A stretch of DNA of 64,000 nt from Bacteroidota bacterium (GTDB taxonomy: Bacteria > Bacteroidota > Bacteroidia > Bacteroidales > Lentimicrobiaceae), in contig WSXX01000020.1 of assembly GCA_009773515.1 (NCBI GenBank), forward strand, positions 25,422 through 89,421, in the 5' to 3' direction. This document shows positions 7,867 to 16,539 of this stretch, one piece after another. The number at the start of each line of letters is the position of its first letter. Within the stretch, counting starts at the first letter, position 1. The position numbers and the translations under genes are program-made. The notes under the pieces were generated by a model, which was not told where the DNA came from, did not search any database, and was given only the letters and a program-made list of their open reading frames with translations.

Positions 7867-10800
7867 ATGAAGAAGCATTATTCATTGCTGAAAGTTCTGT
7901 TTCTTTTACTCGGCCTTGCCTTTGGTTTTCAGGGATATTCCCAGGGAATCACTGTATCAGGTAGAGTAACGGATGCAAACGATGGTCAAACCATACCTGG
8001 GGTTACCATCTTAGTTCAAAACACATCAACAGGTACAATCACAGACATCGACGGCAAGTATTCACTTAATGTAGATCCGGGCGCAACCCTGATTTTCTCA
8101 TTTGTTGGATACAACACTCAGGAAATTGCTGTAGGAAATCAGACCAAAATCAATGTTGTACTGGTTTCTTCGGTTACCGAACTAGAGGAAGCTGTCATTA
8201 TCGGTTATGGAGCCGTTAAGAAAAGCGATGCTACCGGTTCGGTTGCAGTTGTTTCCTCAAAAGATTTCAATAGGGGAGCCATTACCAGTGCACAGGAATT
8301 ACTTGCAGGTAAAGCCACAGGTGTTGTTATCACAAGCAATGGCGGAGCTCCCGGTGCCAGTTCCACAATTAGAATCAGGGGAGGCTCATCTCTTAACTCC
8401 AGCAACGATCCTTTAATTGTAATTGATGGTGTGGCTATTGACAATACCGGAATCTCCGGATCAGCCAATATCCTTTCAACCATCAATCCAAATGACATTG
8501 AATCTTTTACTGTTCTGAAAGATGCTTCTGCAACTGCTATATATGGTTCAAGAGCTTCCAATGGTGTTATCCTTATTACCACCAAAAGAGGAACATCAGC
8601 AGGAAGCAAAAAACTGAAAATCAGTTACAATGGAAACATTTCAATGAATACCATACCCAGTACACTCGAAGTACTTTCAGGAGATGAATTCCGTGAATTG
8701 GCAACAGATCTTAAAAATAGGGGCTTCTCTGGTTTAAACGATAAAGCTCTTAGCAGGTTAGGTTCTGAAAATACCGACTGGCAAAGTGAGATTTATGAGT
8801 CTTCCATTACACAAGACCATAACCTTAGTATTTACGGAAACCTCAAATCGCTGCCTTATCGCGTGTCTTTAGGTTATACTGATCAGGATGGTATTGTAAG
8901 GCTGACCAATATGAAGAGAACTACAGCTGCAGTTTCTCTAAACCCTACCTTGCTCAACAATCACCTTAAAATTGACTTTAACATAAAAGGAAGTCAGGAA
9001 AAACATCAGTTTGCCGATGGTGGTGCTGTAGGATCTTCTGTTGCATTTGATCCCACCCAGCCTGTACTTAACGGCAATACCCGTTTTGGCGGTTATTTTA
9101 CATGGGCAAACCTGAGTGATACACTGGCAAATGGTCAGATGGATCCCAATGGAAATCCTAACCCGATAGGTGTAAGCAATCCGGTTGCTTTGCTTGAGCA
9201 AACTGAAAACAACTCAACAGTAAACCGTTCGATTGGTAATATGCAGTTTGACTATAAAGTGCATTTCCTTCCCGAACTCAGGGCAATTCTAAACCTTGGC
9301 TACGACTATTCAAGCAGTGAAGGTATCAACAATGCTCCCGAAACTGCTGCATTTACATTCCGCGATGGTATAGGTCGCTATGTAGATTATACCCAGGATA
9401 AAAAGATGGAACTCCTTGATTTCTATTTTAACTATGTAAAGGAACTTTCATCATTGTCAAGCAAAGTTGATCTTACTGCCGGTTATTCATGGCAGCATTT
9501 TCAACGCGAAGGTACCAGCTGGACCCGCACTTTTCAGGGAAATATAGACAATGATAGTCTTCGTTACACCGATTATATCAATGAAAACTTCCTTGTTTCA
9601 TTCTTCGGAAGGCTTAATTATTCGTTGATGGATAAGTATCTGCTTACTGTTACAATGCGTAACGACGGATCATCACGATTCTCAGAAGAAAATCGCTGGG
9701 GTTTATTCCCTGCAGTTGCCTTTGCCTGGAAGATGAACAATGAAGGCTTTCTGACTAATTATGAAAAACTAACTGACCTTAAACTCAGGTTAGGATGGGG
9801 AGTTACCGGACAGCAGGATATCGGAGATAACTATTATCCTTATCAGGCCATTTATCAGATTGCCGATCCTACTGCTTATTATCAGTTTGGCGATCAGTGG
9901 ATTCCTACCCTTCGTCCGAATCGCTATGACAAGAACATCAAGTGGGAAACAACCACAACCTATAATATAGGTTTTGATTATGGATTTTTCAACAACAGGG
10001 TAACCGGTGCCATTGATGCTTATGTCAGGCAAACCGAAGACCTGATTGCAAATATTCCCATTGCTTCAGGAACCAATTTCTCAAACTTCCTTACAACCAA
10101 TGTTGGTTCACTTGAAAACCGCGGTATTGAGTTTATGATTGATGTTAAACCGATTGTAACCAAAGATGTAAGCTGGAATATCGGATACAACATTTCATAC
10201 AACAAGAATGAAATTACCAAGTTATTGCTTACCGATGATCCTGAATTTACTGGTGTTGCTGTTGGAGGTATAAGCGGTGGAGTTGGTAACTTTATCCAGC
10301 GTCACAGCATCGGATCTGCGGCCAATTCATTCTATGTATTCCAGCAGGTTTACGACGTTAATGGAATGCCGATCGAAGGCCTCTATATCGACAGAAGCGG
10401 CGAAGGTGGAAATGTTGCAGGAAATGATGAAAATAAGTATCTGTATGAGAAACCAGCTCCAGATGTTGTAATGGGATTATCATCAACCTTCCGTTATAAA
10501 AACTTCGATGCTATGGTTTCGGCAAGGGTTAACCTTGGTAACTACGTATACAACAATGTAGCATCCGACAGAGCGGTTTACAGCAGCCTTTACAATCAGT
10601 CAGGTTTCTTCAACAACCTGCCGACTCAGGTAAACAATACCAAATTTAATAATCCACAGTACTGGTCTGATTTCTATGTTGAGAATGCTTCATTCTTCAG
10701 GTTGGATAACATAAGTGTGGGTTATAACGTGAATAAGCTCTTCACTGAGAAATTAGATGCAAGGTTTAGCTTCACAGTGCAGAATGCGTTTATCATCACT

Positions 10801-10899
10801 AAATATAACGGACTTGATCCTGAGGTTTCCGGAGGTATTGACAACAATATCTATCCTCGCGCCAGGACTTTCGTTTTGGGTGTAAATGTTAACTTTTAA
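7867..10899 (+). CDS. susC: SusC-family TonB-dependent outer-membrane transporter
   Basis: The outer-membrane barrel of a SusCD pair, importing oligosaccharides with energy from TonB. In order: a signal peptide (residues 1-25), a carboxypeptidase-regulatory-like domain (about 28-110, GRVTDANDGQTIPGVTI), a plug domain (about 115-245, with RIRGGSSLNSSNDPL) and a beta barrel ending in the aromatic-terminal strand (FVLGVNVNF). The 1010-residue length is standard. It is followed after 12 bases by susD and then susE, forming one operon ended by the hairpin at 14296. Substrate assignment to starch-like glucans rests on the neighbouring GH13 enzyme and SusE modules. Confidence 0.95.
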   Translation: MKKHYSLLKVLFLLLGLAFGFQGYSQGITVSGRVTDANDGQTIPGVTILVQNTSTGTITDIDGKYSLNVDPGATLIFSFVGYNTQEIAVGNQTKINVVLVSSVTELEEAVIIGYGAVKKSDATGSVAVVSSKDFNRGAITSAQELLAGKATGVVITSNGGAPGASSTIRIRGGSSLNSSNDPLIVIDGVAIDNTGISGSANILSTINPNDIESFTVLKDASATAIYGSRASNGVILITTKRGTSAGSKKLKISYNGNISMNTIPSTLEVLSGDEFRELATDLKNRGFSGLNDKALSRLGSENTDWQSEIYESSITQDHNLSIYGNLKSLPYRVSLGYTDQDGIVRLTNMKRTTAAVSLNPTLLNNHLKIDFNIKGSQEKHQFADGGAVGSSVAFDPTQPVLNGNTRFGGYFTWANLSDTLANGQMDPNGNPNPIGVSNPVALLEQTENNSTVNRSIGNMQFDYKVHFLPELRAILNLGYDYSSSEGINNAPETAAFTFRDGIGRYVDYTQDKKMELLDFYFNYVKELSSLSSKVDLTAGYSWQHFQREGTSWTRTFQGNIDNDSLRYTDYINENFLVSFFGRLNYSLMDKYLLTVTMRNDGSSRFSEENRWGLFPAVAFAWKMNNEGFLTNYEKLTDLKLRLGWGVTGQQDIGDNYYPYQAIYQIADPTAYYQFGDQWIPTLRPNRYDKNIKWETTTTYNIGFDYGFFNNRVTGAIDAYVRQTEDLIANIPIASGTNFSNFLTTNVGSLENRGIEFMIDVKPIVTKDVSWNIGYNISYNKNEITKLLLTDDPEFTGVAVGGISGGVGNFIQRHSIGSAANSFYVFQQVYDVNGMPIEGLYIDRSGEGGNVAGNDENKYLYEKPAPDVVMGLSSTFRYKNFDAMVSARVNLGNYVYNNVASDRAVYSSLYNQSGFFNNLPTQVNNTKFNNPQYWSDFYVENASFFRLDNISVGYNVNKLFTEKLDARFSFTVQNAFIITKYNGLDPEVSGGIDNNIYPRARTFVLGVNVNF

Positions 10900-10911
10900 T
10901 CGACGAACGTT

Positions 10912-13074
10912 ATGAAAAAATATCTCAAAATAACCTTGGCTGCCTTAGCAATGGCGGTCATCACAACATCCTGTCTGAAGGACCTTGATGTTGAACCAAT
11001 TGATAAAAAACTTCCTACTGCAAATAATGTGTTTGATTCTCCTGAAGCTTATATGCAAGCTCTGGCAAAACTCTATTCATCATATGCAGTTAGCGGACAG
11101 GAAGGTCCATCCGGAAAACCTGATATTGATGGTATTGATGAGGGATTCTCAAACTACCTGCGTCAATATTGGAATGCACAGCAGTTGTCAACCGACGAAG
11201 CTGTAATTGCATGGAACGATGCCACCATCAAGGATTTCCACTGGCAAACATGGTCACCAAACGATGTATTTATCGGAGCCCTGTATTCAAGGATTTTCTT
11301 CACCATTTCAATTTCAAATGAGTTTATCCGCAATGCTGTTGGTAAAGAAGAATACAAACAATATCTTGCTGAAGCCCGCTTTATCAGAGCTATGTCATAC
11401 TGGCATGCACTTGATTTGTTCGGAAATCCTTCATTTGTAACTGAAGATGATCAGCCGGGAGCTTTCTTCCCAAGGCAGATAGCGCGTGCTGAACTTTTCA
11501 ATTATATTGAATCAGAACTGAAAGCCATTGAAAACGATCTTGGAAATCCAAGGTTTATGTATGGTCGTGCTGATAAAGCTGCAGCATGGATGCTGATTTC
11601 AAAACTTTATCTGAATGCTCAGGTTTACATCGGTCAGGATAAAAATGCTGATGCTATTACTTATCTGGAAAAAGTTCTTGATGCCGGTTACACACTTTCT
11701 CCTTCTTATACTGATAACTTTATGGCTGACAATCACACCAGCCCTGAAATGATCTTCTCAATCAACTATGATGGCGAATATACCCGCTCTTATGGTGGAA
11801 TGGTTTATCTGATTCATGCAGCTATCGGTGGAACCATGCCTGCAGCCGACTTTGGTGTTGGCGGAGGCTGGGGTGGTTTAAGAACCACCAGTGCTTTGGT
11901 TCGGAAATTTTATCCTGATATGGTTACTGGGATTTATAGCACTCCAAGACCAAGAAGTACAAATGATTACCCGGTAATTTATGTACCAGGTAACTACCAG
12001 ACACCTGAATGGGATCCTGCAAATTCGAACCAACTGGCTTCTGTAAACAGCGATGGAAATTATGAAGGTTACATCTGGGTTGAAGCTGGCAAAGAATTCA
12101 AATTTACCGATGGTCCAGGATGGGATGTTAATTATGGTGATGATGGATTTGACGGAACTCTTGAACCTGGCGGAGCAAATATTGTTGCTGCTGAAACCGG
12201 TTATTACAAATTGAATGTTAACCTCAATGATTTTACCTATACAATGGTAAAAACCGATTGGGGAGTAATTGGTTCAGCAACTGCTGGCGGTTGGGATAAT
12301 GACCAGAATATGACCTACGATCCTGCTACCGGATTATGGACTGCAATGCTTGACCTTACAGTAGGAGAAGTTAAGTTCCGCGCCAACGATGGATGGGATA
12401 TTAATTATGGTGACACAGGCCTTGATGGTATTCTTGAAGCAGGAGGAGATAACATTGCTATCTCAGATGCAGGTACTTATGTATTCGAAATGAAACTGGG
12501 TACACCGGATTACACCTATTCAATTGTCCGTTCAGCATTCGACAAACGTGCTATGTTCTGGACCGATGGTCAGACTCTTGAAATTGTTGATATCGGACAA
12601 TTCACAGAGGGATATGCAGTTACCAAGTTCAAAAATGTGAACAAAGACGGTTCGCCGGCACGTTTCCCACACCCTGACTTTGTATGTACCGACTATCCTG
12701 TGTTCCGTCTTGCAGATGCATACCTGATGTATGCTGAGGCAGTGAAACGCGGTGGAGGCGGAAACGAATCAAGGGCACTTGATCTGGTAAACCAACTTCG
12801 TACACGTGCATATGGAGCTGCCGATGGTAACATCACCGGAAGCGAACTTACCCTAGATTTTATTCTTGATGAACGTGCCCGTGAGCTATATTGGGAAGGA
12901 CACCGCAGAACTGACCTTGTTCGTTTTAACAAGTTCACCACAGCCGATTATCTGTGGCCATGGAAAGGTAATGTTGCAAATGGTGCCGCAACAGGCAGCT
13001 TCCGCAACCTCTATCCAATCCCATCTGCAGAAATGTCGGCTAACCCGAACCTGCAGCAGAACACTGGTTATTAA
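10912..13074 (+). CDS. susD: SusD-family glycan-binding lipoprotein with two embedded SusE/F-type modules
   Basis: The surface lipoprotein lid of the SusCD transporter. A signal peptide ends in TTSC (Cys21). The N-terminal part (about 30-350) is SusD-like with TPR helices (EARFIRAMSYWHAL). The C-terminal part (about 545-720) carries the usual LADAYLMYAEA and LDERARELYWEGHRR segments. Between them lie about 195 extra residues forming two beta modules (about 355-447 and 449-541). The second reads like a SusE/SusF domain (IGSATAGGWDND, VKFRANDGWDINYG). SusD proteins are usually 500-560 residues, so 720 is unusually long. The insert is in frame, with no sign of frameshift. Confidence 0.93.
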   Translation: MKKYLKITLAALAMAVITTSCLKDLDVEPIDKKLPTANNVFDSPEAYMQALAKLYSSYAVSGQEGPSGKPDIDGIDEGFSNYLRQYWNAQQLSTDEAVIAWNDATIKDFHWQTWSPNDVFIGALYSRIFFTISISNEFIRNAVGKEEYKQYLAEARFIRAMSYWHALDLFGNPSFVTEDDQPGAFFPRQIARAELFNYIESELKAIENDLGNPRFMYGRADKAAAWMLISKLYLNAQVYIGQDKNADAITYLEKVLDAGYTLSPSYTDNFMADNHTSPEMIFSINYDGEYTRSYGGMVYLIHAAIGGTMPAADFGVGGGWGGLRTTSALVRKFYPDMVTGIYSTPRPRSTNDYPVIYVPGNYQTPEWDPANSNQLASVNSDGNYEGYIWVEAGKEFKFTDGPGWDVNYGDDGFDGTLEPGGANIVAAETGYYKLNVNLNDFTYTMVKTDWGVIGSATAGGWDNDQNMTYDPATGLWTAMLDLTVGEVKFRANDGWDINYGDTGLDGILEAGGDNIAISDAGTYVFEMKLGTPDYTYSIVRSAFDKRAMFWTDGQTLEIVDIGQFTEGYAVTKFKNVNKDGSPARFPHPDFVCTDYPVFRLADAYLMYAEAVKRGGGGNESRALDLVNQLRTRAYGAADGNITGSELTLDFILDERARELYWEGHRRTDLVRFNKFTTADYLWPWKGNVANGAATGSFRNLYPIPSAEMSANPNLQQNTGY

Positions 13075-13094
13075 TAATTAAAAATATTGATATT

Positions 13095-14270
13095 ATGAAA
13101 AAAACACTGTTTTTCATCATAGCCCTTGCCGGAATTACTATTTTCAGTTCCTGCAAGAAGGACGGGCTTGATCCGGTTCTGGATATGGATAAAACCACCA
13201 ATCCGGTAATCACATCTCCTGCCACCAACTCCACATTTGTGTTGCAGGAAGCGCAACAAAGTGAAGTTCTTGCCAATTTCACCTGGAATCCTGCAGTTTA
13301 TGATGTAAATGCCGGTCGTAACTGGAATTTACTTAATTCAACTAAAATTGCACCGGCAACCTATACAATTCAAATGGACACTGAAGGTGATAACTTCAGC
13401 AGCCCAATAGGTTTAACTGCTACCACAGAAACCAGTTTTTCAATAACTGTAGGTGAAATGAATGCCAAGCTTCTAACTATGGGATTGGCAACAGGCGAAC
13501 CTCATAATCTGGTTTTCAGAATTATAGCTGATGTTACCAATGCTTCTACTTATGAGAATGCTTATTCGGAAACATTGAAAATGACGGTTACACCGTTTGA
13601 AGCTGAAATCAATTATCCTCCCATTTATCTGCTTGGCGATGCTACAGATCCGGGATGGAATAATGGAAATGCTTTACCAATGCACGCTTTCAACGAAAAC
13701 GAGTTTGCTATTGTTGCCAATCTGGCAGGTGAAGGTAAATTCCTTAAGTTTATTCAAACCCTTGGTGCCTGGGCTCCGCAATGGGGTACTGATGGCACTG
13801 GTACAGGCGAAGCAGGACCACTTGTTTTCAGGCCAACTGAAGATGAACCCGATCCTTCTGCGATTCCTGCTCCTGCTGCTGCTGGTCAATACAGGATTTA
13901 TGCAAACATCAGTACTTTAACCTACACTATTACAAAGGCTTCTGAAACTTTGTACCTGTTGGGTGACGGAACACCTGCAGGTTGGAATAATGCCGGAGCT
14001 ACACCAATGACACAGGTATCTCCTGGCTTGTTCGAGATTACTGTTCAACTGTCTGGTGGTGCGACTTTCTTTAAGTTTATCGAAACCCTTGGACAGTGGG
14101 CTCCTCAATACGGAACCGATGCAGCCGGAACGGGCGATGGCGGTAAACTTGTACTCAGGCCTACAGAAAGTGAACCCGATCCTCCTGCAATTCCAGTTCC
14201 TGCAGCAGCCGGACTTTACAAAATTACTGTTGACCTTGCCAAAATGGCTTATACCGTTGCTCCCGCATAG
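13095..14270 (+). CDS. susE: SusE/SusF-like outer-membrane starch-binding lipoprotein
   Basis: A surface lipoprotein expected to hold glucan chains near the SusCD transporter. The signal peptide ends in FSSC (Cys17). An Ig-like SusE N-terminal domain follows (about 25-170), then two tandem starch-binding-type repeats (about 173-281 and 282-391). Each repeat begins YLLGDxTxxGWNN and contains KFIxTLGxWAPQ and a proline-rich EPDP tract. The repeats are alike enough to suggest an internal duplication. It is the last gene of the operon, 20 bases after susD. Whether it is strictly SusE or SusF cannot be decided by eye. Confidence 0.88.
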   Translation: MKKTLFFIIALAGITIFSSCKKDGLDPVLDMDKTTNPVITSPATNSTFVLQEAQQSEVLANFTWNPAVYDVNAGRNWNLLNSTKIAPATYTIQMDTEGDNFSSPIGLTATTETSFSITVGEMNAKLLTMGLATGEPHNLVFRIIADVTNASTYENAYSETLKMTVTPFEAEINYPPIYLLGDATDPGWNNGNALPMHAFNENEFAIVANLAGEGKFLKFIQTLGAWAPQWGTDGTGTGEAGPLVFRPTEDEPDPSAIPAPAAAGQYRIYANISTLTYTITKASETLYLLGDGTPAGWNNAGATPMTQVSPGLFEITVQLSGGATFFKFIETLGQWAPQYGTDAAGTGDGGKLVLRPTESEPDPPAIPVPAAAGLYKITVDLAKMAYTVAPA

Positions 14271-14295
14271 TAAAACGATGTAATCATTTATTATC

Positions 14296-14329
14296 AGCAG
14301 GCTGTCTTTTCGGGCAGCCTGCTTTTTTT
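14296..14329 (+). terminator. Terminator of the susCDE operon
   Basis: AGCAGGCTGTC (14296-14306) pairs with GGCAGCCTGCT (14313-14323), with one wobble and a six-base loop, followed by a T run. It starts 25 bases after the susE stop. Confidence 0.9.
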
Positions 14330-14352
14330 AGCGAGGTTTGGGCCTATTGTTG

Positions 14353-14360
14353 TAATTTTG
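14353..14360 (+). promoter_or_regulatory. Candidate -7 box of rlmD
   Basis: TAATTTTG matches TAnnTTTG, 18 bases before the rlmD ATG and just after the susCDE terminator. This would give a very short leader. No -33 box at standard spacing was found. Confidence 0.4.
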
Positions 14361-14378
14361 CCCGGTAATTTATTTTAA

Positions 14379-15797
14379 ATGGGAAGAAGAGAGAAAAGTG
14401 ATGGCCCCCTGATTCTTGAGAATGTTGAAATTCTTGATGCAGGCGCCGAAGGCAAAGCAATTGCCCGGTATAACGATATGGTAATTTTTATTCCGTTTGT
14501 TGTGCCTGGTGATGTTTGTGACATACGAATCGTTTCGCGAAAGCGCAGGTTTTATGAAGGCAGGGCAATAAAGTTTCATAGGTTCTCCAACAAAAGGGTT
14601 GAGCCGGTTTGTAGTCATTTTGGTACCTGTGGCGGATGCAAATGGCAGGGGATGGGATATGGGCATCAACTTCTTTATAAACAAAAACAGGTTCTCGATA
14701 ATTTTACCAGAATCGGACATCTGGAATTTCCGGAAATACAACCCATTCTTGCTTCTTCGCAAACTGAATATTACCGTAATAAACTTGAATATACATTCTC
14801 TCCGTTTCGCTGGCTTTCTGATCAGGAAATGAATCTGGAAAAAGATGAACGCGATATGGATGCCCTTGGTTTTCATATTCCCGGTATGTTCGACCGTGTA
14901 CTGGATATTCAGCATTGTTATCTGCAGTCTGATATCTCTAACAGAATCAGACTTGGAGTCAGGGCTTTTGCAAAAGAGAACCGTTTTACCTTTTATGACA
15001 TCCGGAATTTTGATGGTGATCTGCGTAATCTGCTTGTACGAAATTCCAATACCGGCGACCTGATGGTTATTATGGTTTTCGGCACAGATGAAATGGAGAA
15101 AATTGACTTGTTGATGAACTATATTTCAGATAGTTTTCCTGAAATTACCTCGTTGTTCTATGTAATTAACCAGAAACGCAACGATACCATCAACGATCTG
15201 GAACCTCAGCTTTTTAAAGGATTGAGCTACATGACCGAAGAGATGGAAGGGCTTCATTTTCGTATCGGACCTTTGTCATTCTTTCAAACCAATTCAAAAC
15301 AAGCCCTCGAACTCTACCGCATAACCCGCGATTTTGCCGGGCTTACCGGAAATGAAACTGTTTACGATTTATATACAGGAACCGGAACTATTGCCAATTT
15401 TATTGCATCAAAAGCTTCAAAAGTTATTGGAATTGAATATGTTGAGCCTGCAGTTATGGATGCAAGACTGAACTCCGAATTAAATAATATCGGGAATACT
15501 CAGTTTTTTGCCGGTGATATGGCTAAAGTACTGACACCTGATTTTATGGCTGAGAATGGTCGCCCTGATGTGATAATCACCGATCCACCAAGGGCAGGTA
15601 TGCATGAGAAAGTAGTAAAGTGGATGATTGAAGCGGCTCCTTCACGAATAGTTTATGTGAGCTGCAACCCAGCAACACAGGCCAGAGACATAAGTTTACT
15701 GGCAGAAAGTTACGAAATCCTGAAAATTCAGCCGGTTGATATGTTTCCCCATACCCATCATGTGGAGAATATCTGTCTGTTGGGAAAAAAAGCCTGA
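14379..15797 (+). CDS. rlmD: 23S rRNA (uracil-C5)-methyltransferase RlmD
   Basis: An S-adenosylmethionine-dependent enzyme that methylates a uracil of 23S rRNA at C5. An N-terminal TRAM domain (about 10-65) precedes the four cysteines of a 4Fe-4S cluster (C78, C84, C87, C180). The SAM-binding YDLYTGTGT, the DPPRAG motif and the nucleophile in YVSCNPAT follow in the expected order. Length 472 is normal. Its upstream boundary is the susCDE terminator, and it converges on aroK. RlmD and RlmCD-type paralogues share these motifs, so the exact target base is inferred. Confidence 0.92.
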   Translation: MGRREKSDGPLILENVEILDAGAEGKAIARYNDMVIFIPFVVPGDVCDIRIVSRKRRFYEGRAIKFHRFSNKRVEPVCSHFGTCGGCKWQGMGYGHQLLYKQKQVLDNFTRIGHLEFPEIQPILASSQTEYYRNKLEYTFSPFRWLSDQEMNLEKDERDMDALGFHIPGMFDRVLDIQHCYLQSDISNRIRLGVRAFAKENRFTFYDIRNFDGDLRNLLVRNSNTGDLMVIMVFGTDEMEKIDLLMNYISDSFPEITSLFYVINQKRNDTINDLEPQLFKGLSYMTEEMEGLHFRIGPLSFFQTNSKQALELYRITRDFAGLTGNETVYDLYTGTGTIANFIASKASKVIGIEYVEPAVMDARLNSELNNIGNTQFFAGDMAKVLTPDFMAENGRPDVIITDPPRAGMHEKVVKWMIEAAPSRIVYVSCNPATQARDISLLAESYEILKIQPVDMFPHTHHVENICLLGKKA

Positions 15798-15802
15798 TTC
15801 CG

Positions 15803-16318
15803 TTAATTCCTGACCCCTTTCACAACCTTCACAACTTCATCTATATCAAGGCTCTCACCTTTAATGGTGAAATGTGCGTTCAGGTAAAACTGCTCGCGTC
15901 GGATAAGCTGATTTGTAATAAAGGGCAGCAGTTCCTCTTCAGGGATGTTCCTGAGTAAAGGCCTGGGATTTTTAGCTAATTTTAAGCGTTTAAGAATCGA
16001 GTTCGGATGCATTTTCAGATAAATTACAATCCCTGTTTTTTTCATTATCTGCATATTGTTGAAAAAACATGGAGTACCTCCGCCAGTAGAAATAACAGTA
16101 TTTATTCGGTTTGCAAGCGATTTTAAAACAGAATGCTCTAAAAGCCTGAAAGCATCTTCACCCTCAGTGTCGAATATTGCCTGAACAGTTTTTCCGGCCA
16201 TAGCAACAATCAATTCGTCGGTGTCAACAAAGTCATAATCGAGTTGCCTGGCTAGTTTTTTTCCAACAGTAGTTTTTCCACTGCCCATATATCCGGTTAA
16301 ATAAACGGGTTTACCCAT
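15803..16318 (-). CDS. aroK: Shikimate kinase
   Basis: Phosphorylates shikimate at the 3-OH in the chorismate pathway. The P-loop GYMGSGKTT is at residues 7-15, shikimate-binding DTDELI and STGGGTP follow, and the lid region NPRPLL is present. The open frame reaches an ATG at 16354, but the ATG at 16316-16318 gives the usual N-terminus (MGKPVYLTG). A TACTTTTG -7 box on the minus strand lies between the two ATGs (16342-16349), which favours the downstream start. Length 171 fits the family. Confidence 0.92.
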   Translation of the reverse strand: MGKPVYLTGYMGSGKTTVGKKLARQLDYDFVDTDELIVAMAGKTVQAIFDTEGEDAFRLLEHSVLKSLANRINTVISTGGGTPCFFNNMQIMKKTGIVIYLKMHPNSILKRLKLAKNPRPLLRNIPEEELLPFITNQLIRREQFYLNAHFTIKGESLDIDEVVKVVKGVRN

Positions 16319-16341
16319 GCGTTTTAGCTTTATTGAAAGAA

Positions 16342-16349
16342 CAAAAGTA
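16342..16349 (-). promoter_or_regulatory. Candidate aroK -7 box
   Basis: The minus-strand reading TACTTTTG is an exact TAnnTTTG match, 23 bases upstream of the chosen aroK start. It would make the longer frame from 16354 untranslatable from this promoter. Confidence 0.45.
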
Positions 16350-16539
16350 GTCATAATGCAGAATTGTGCGCTAAAGCAATTGCCTTTATCAGTAAATTTG
16401 TGAACAGCAGCAATCTGTAAATTTCGTTGAAAGTCAGGGATTGACTCGATTTCAATTATTCAAACCCAGACTTACGGATTCAAGGAATTACATTTAATAA
16501 TGATTCAAAATATGTACACATAAGCGCCGCAAATCCATA

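Noticed and set aside
8205..8609. 134-residue antisense frame inside susC
   Set aside because: It is a shadow of the conserved plug-domain coding sequence.
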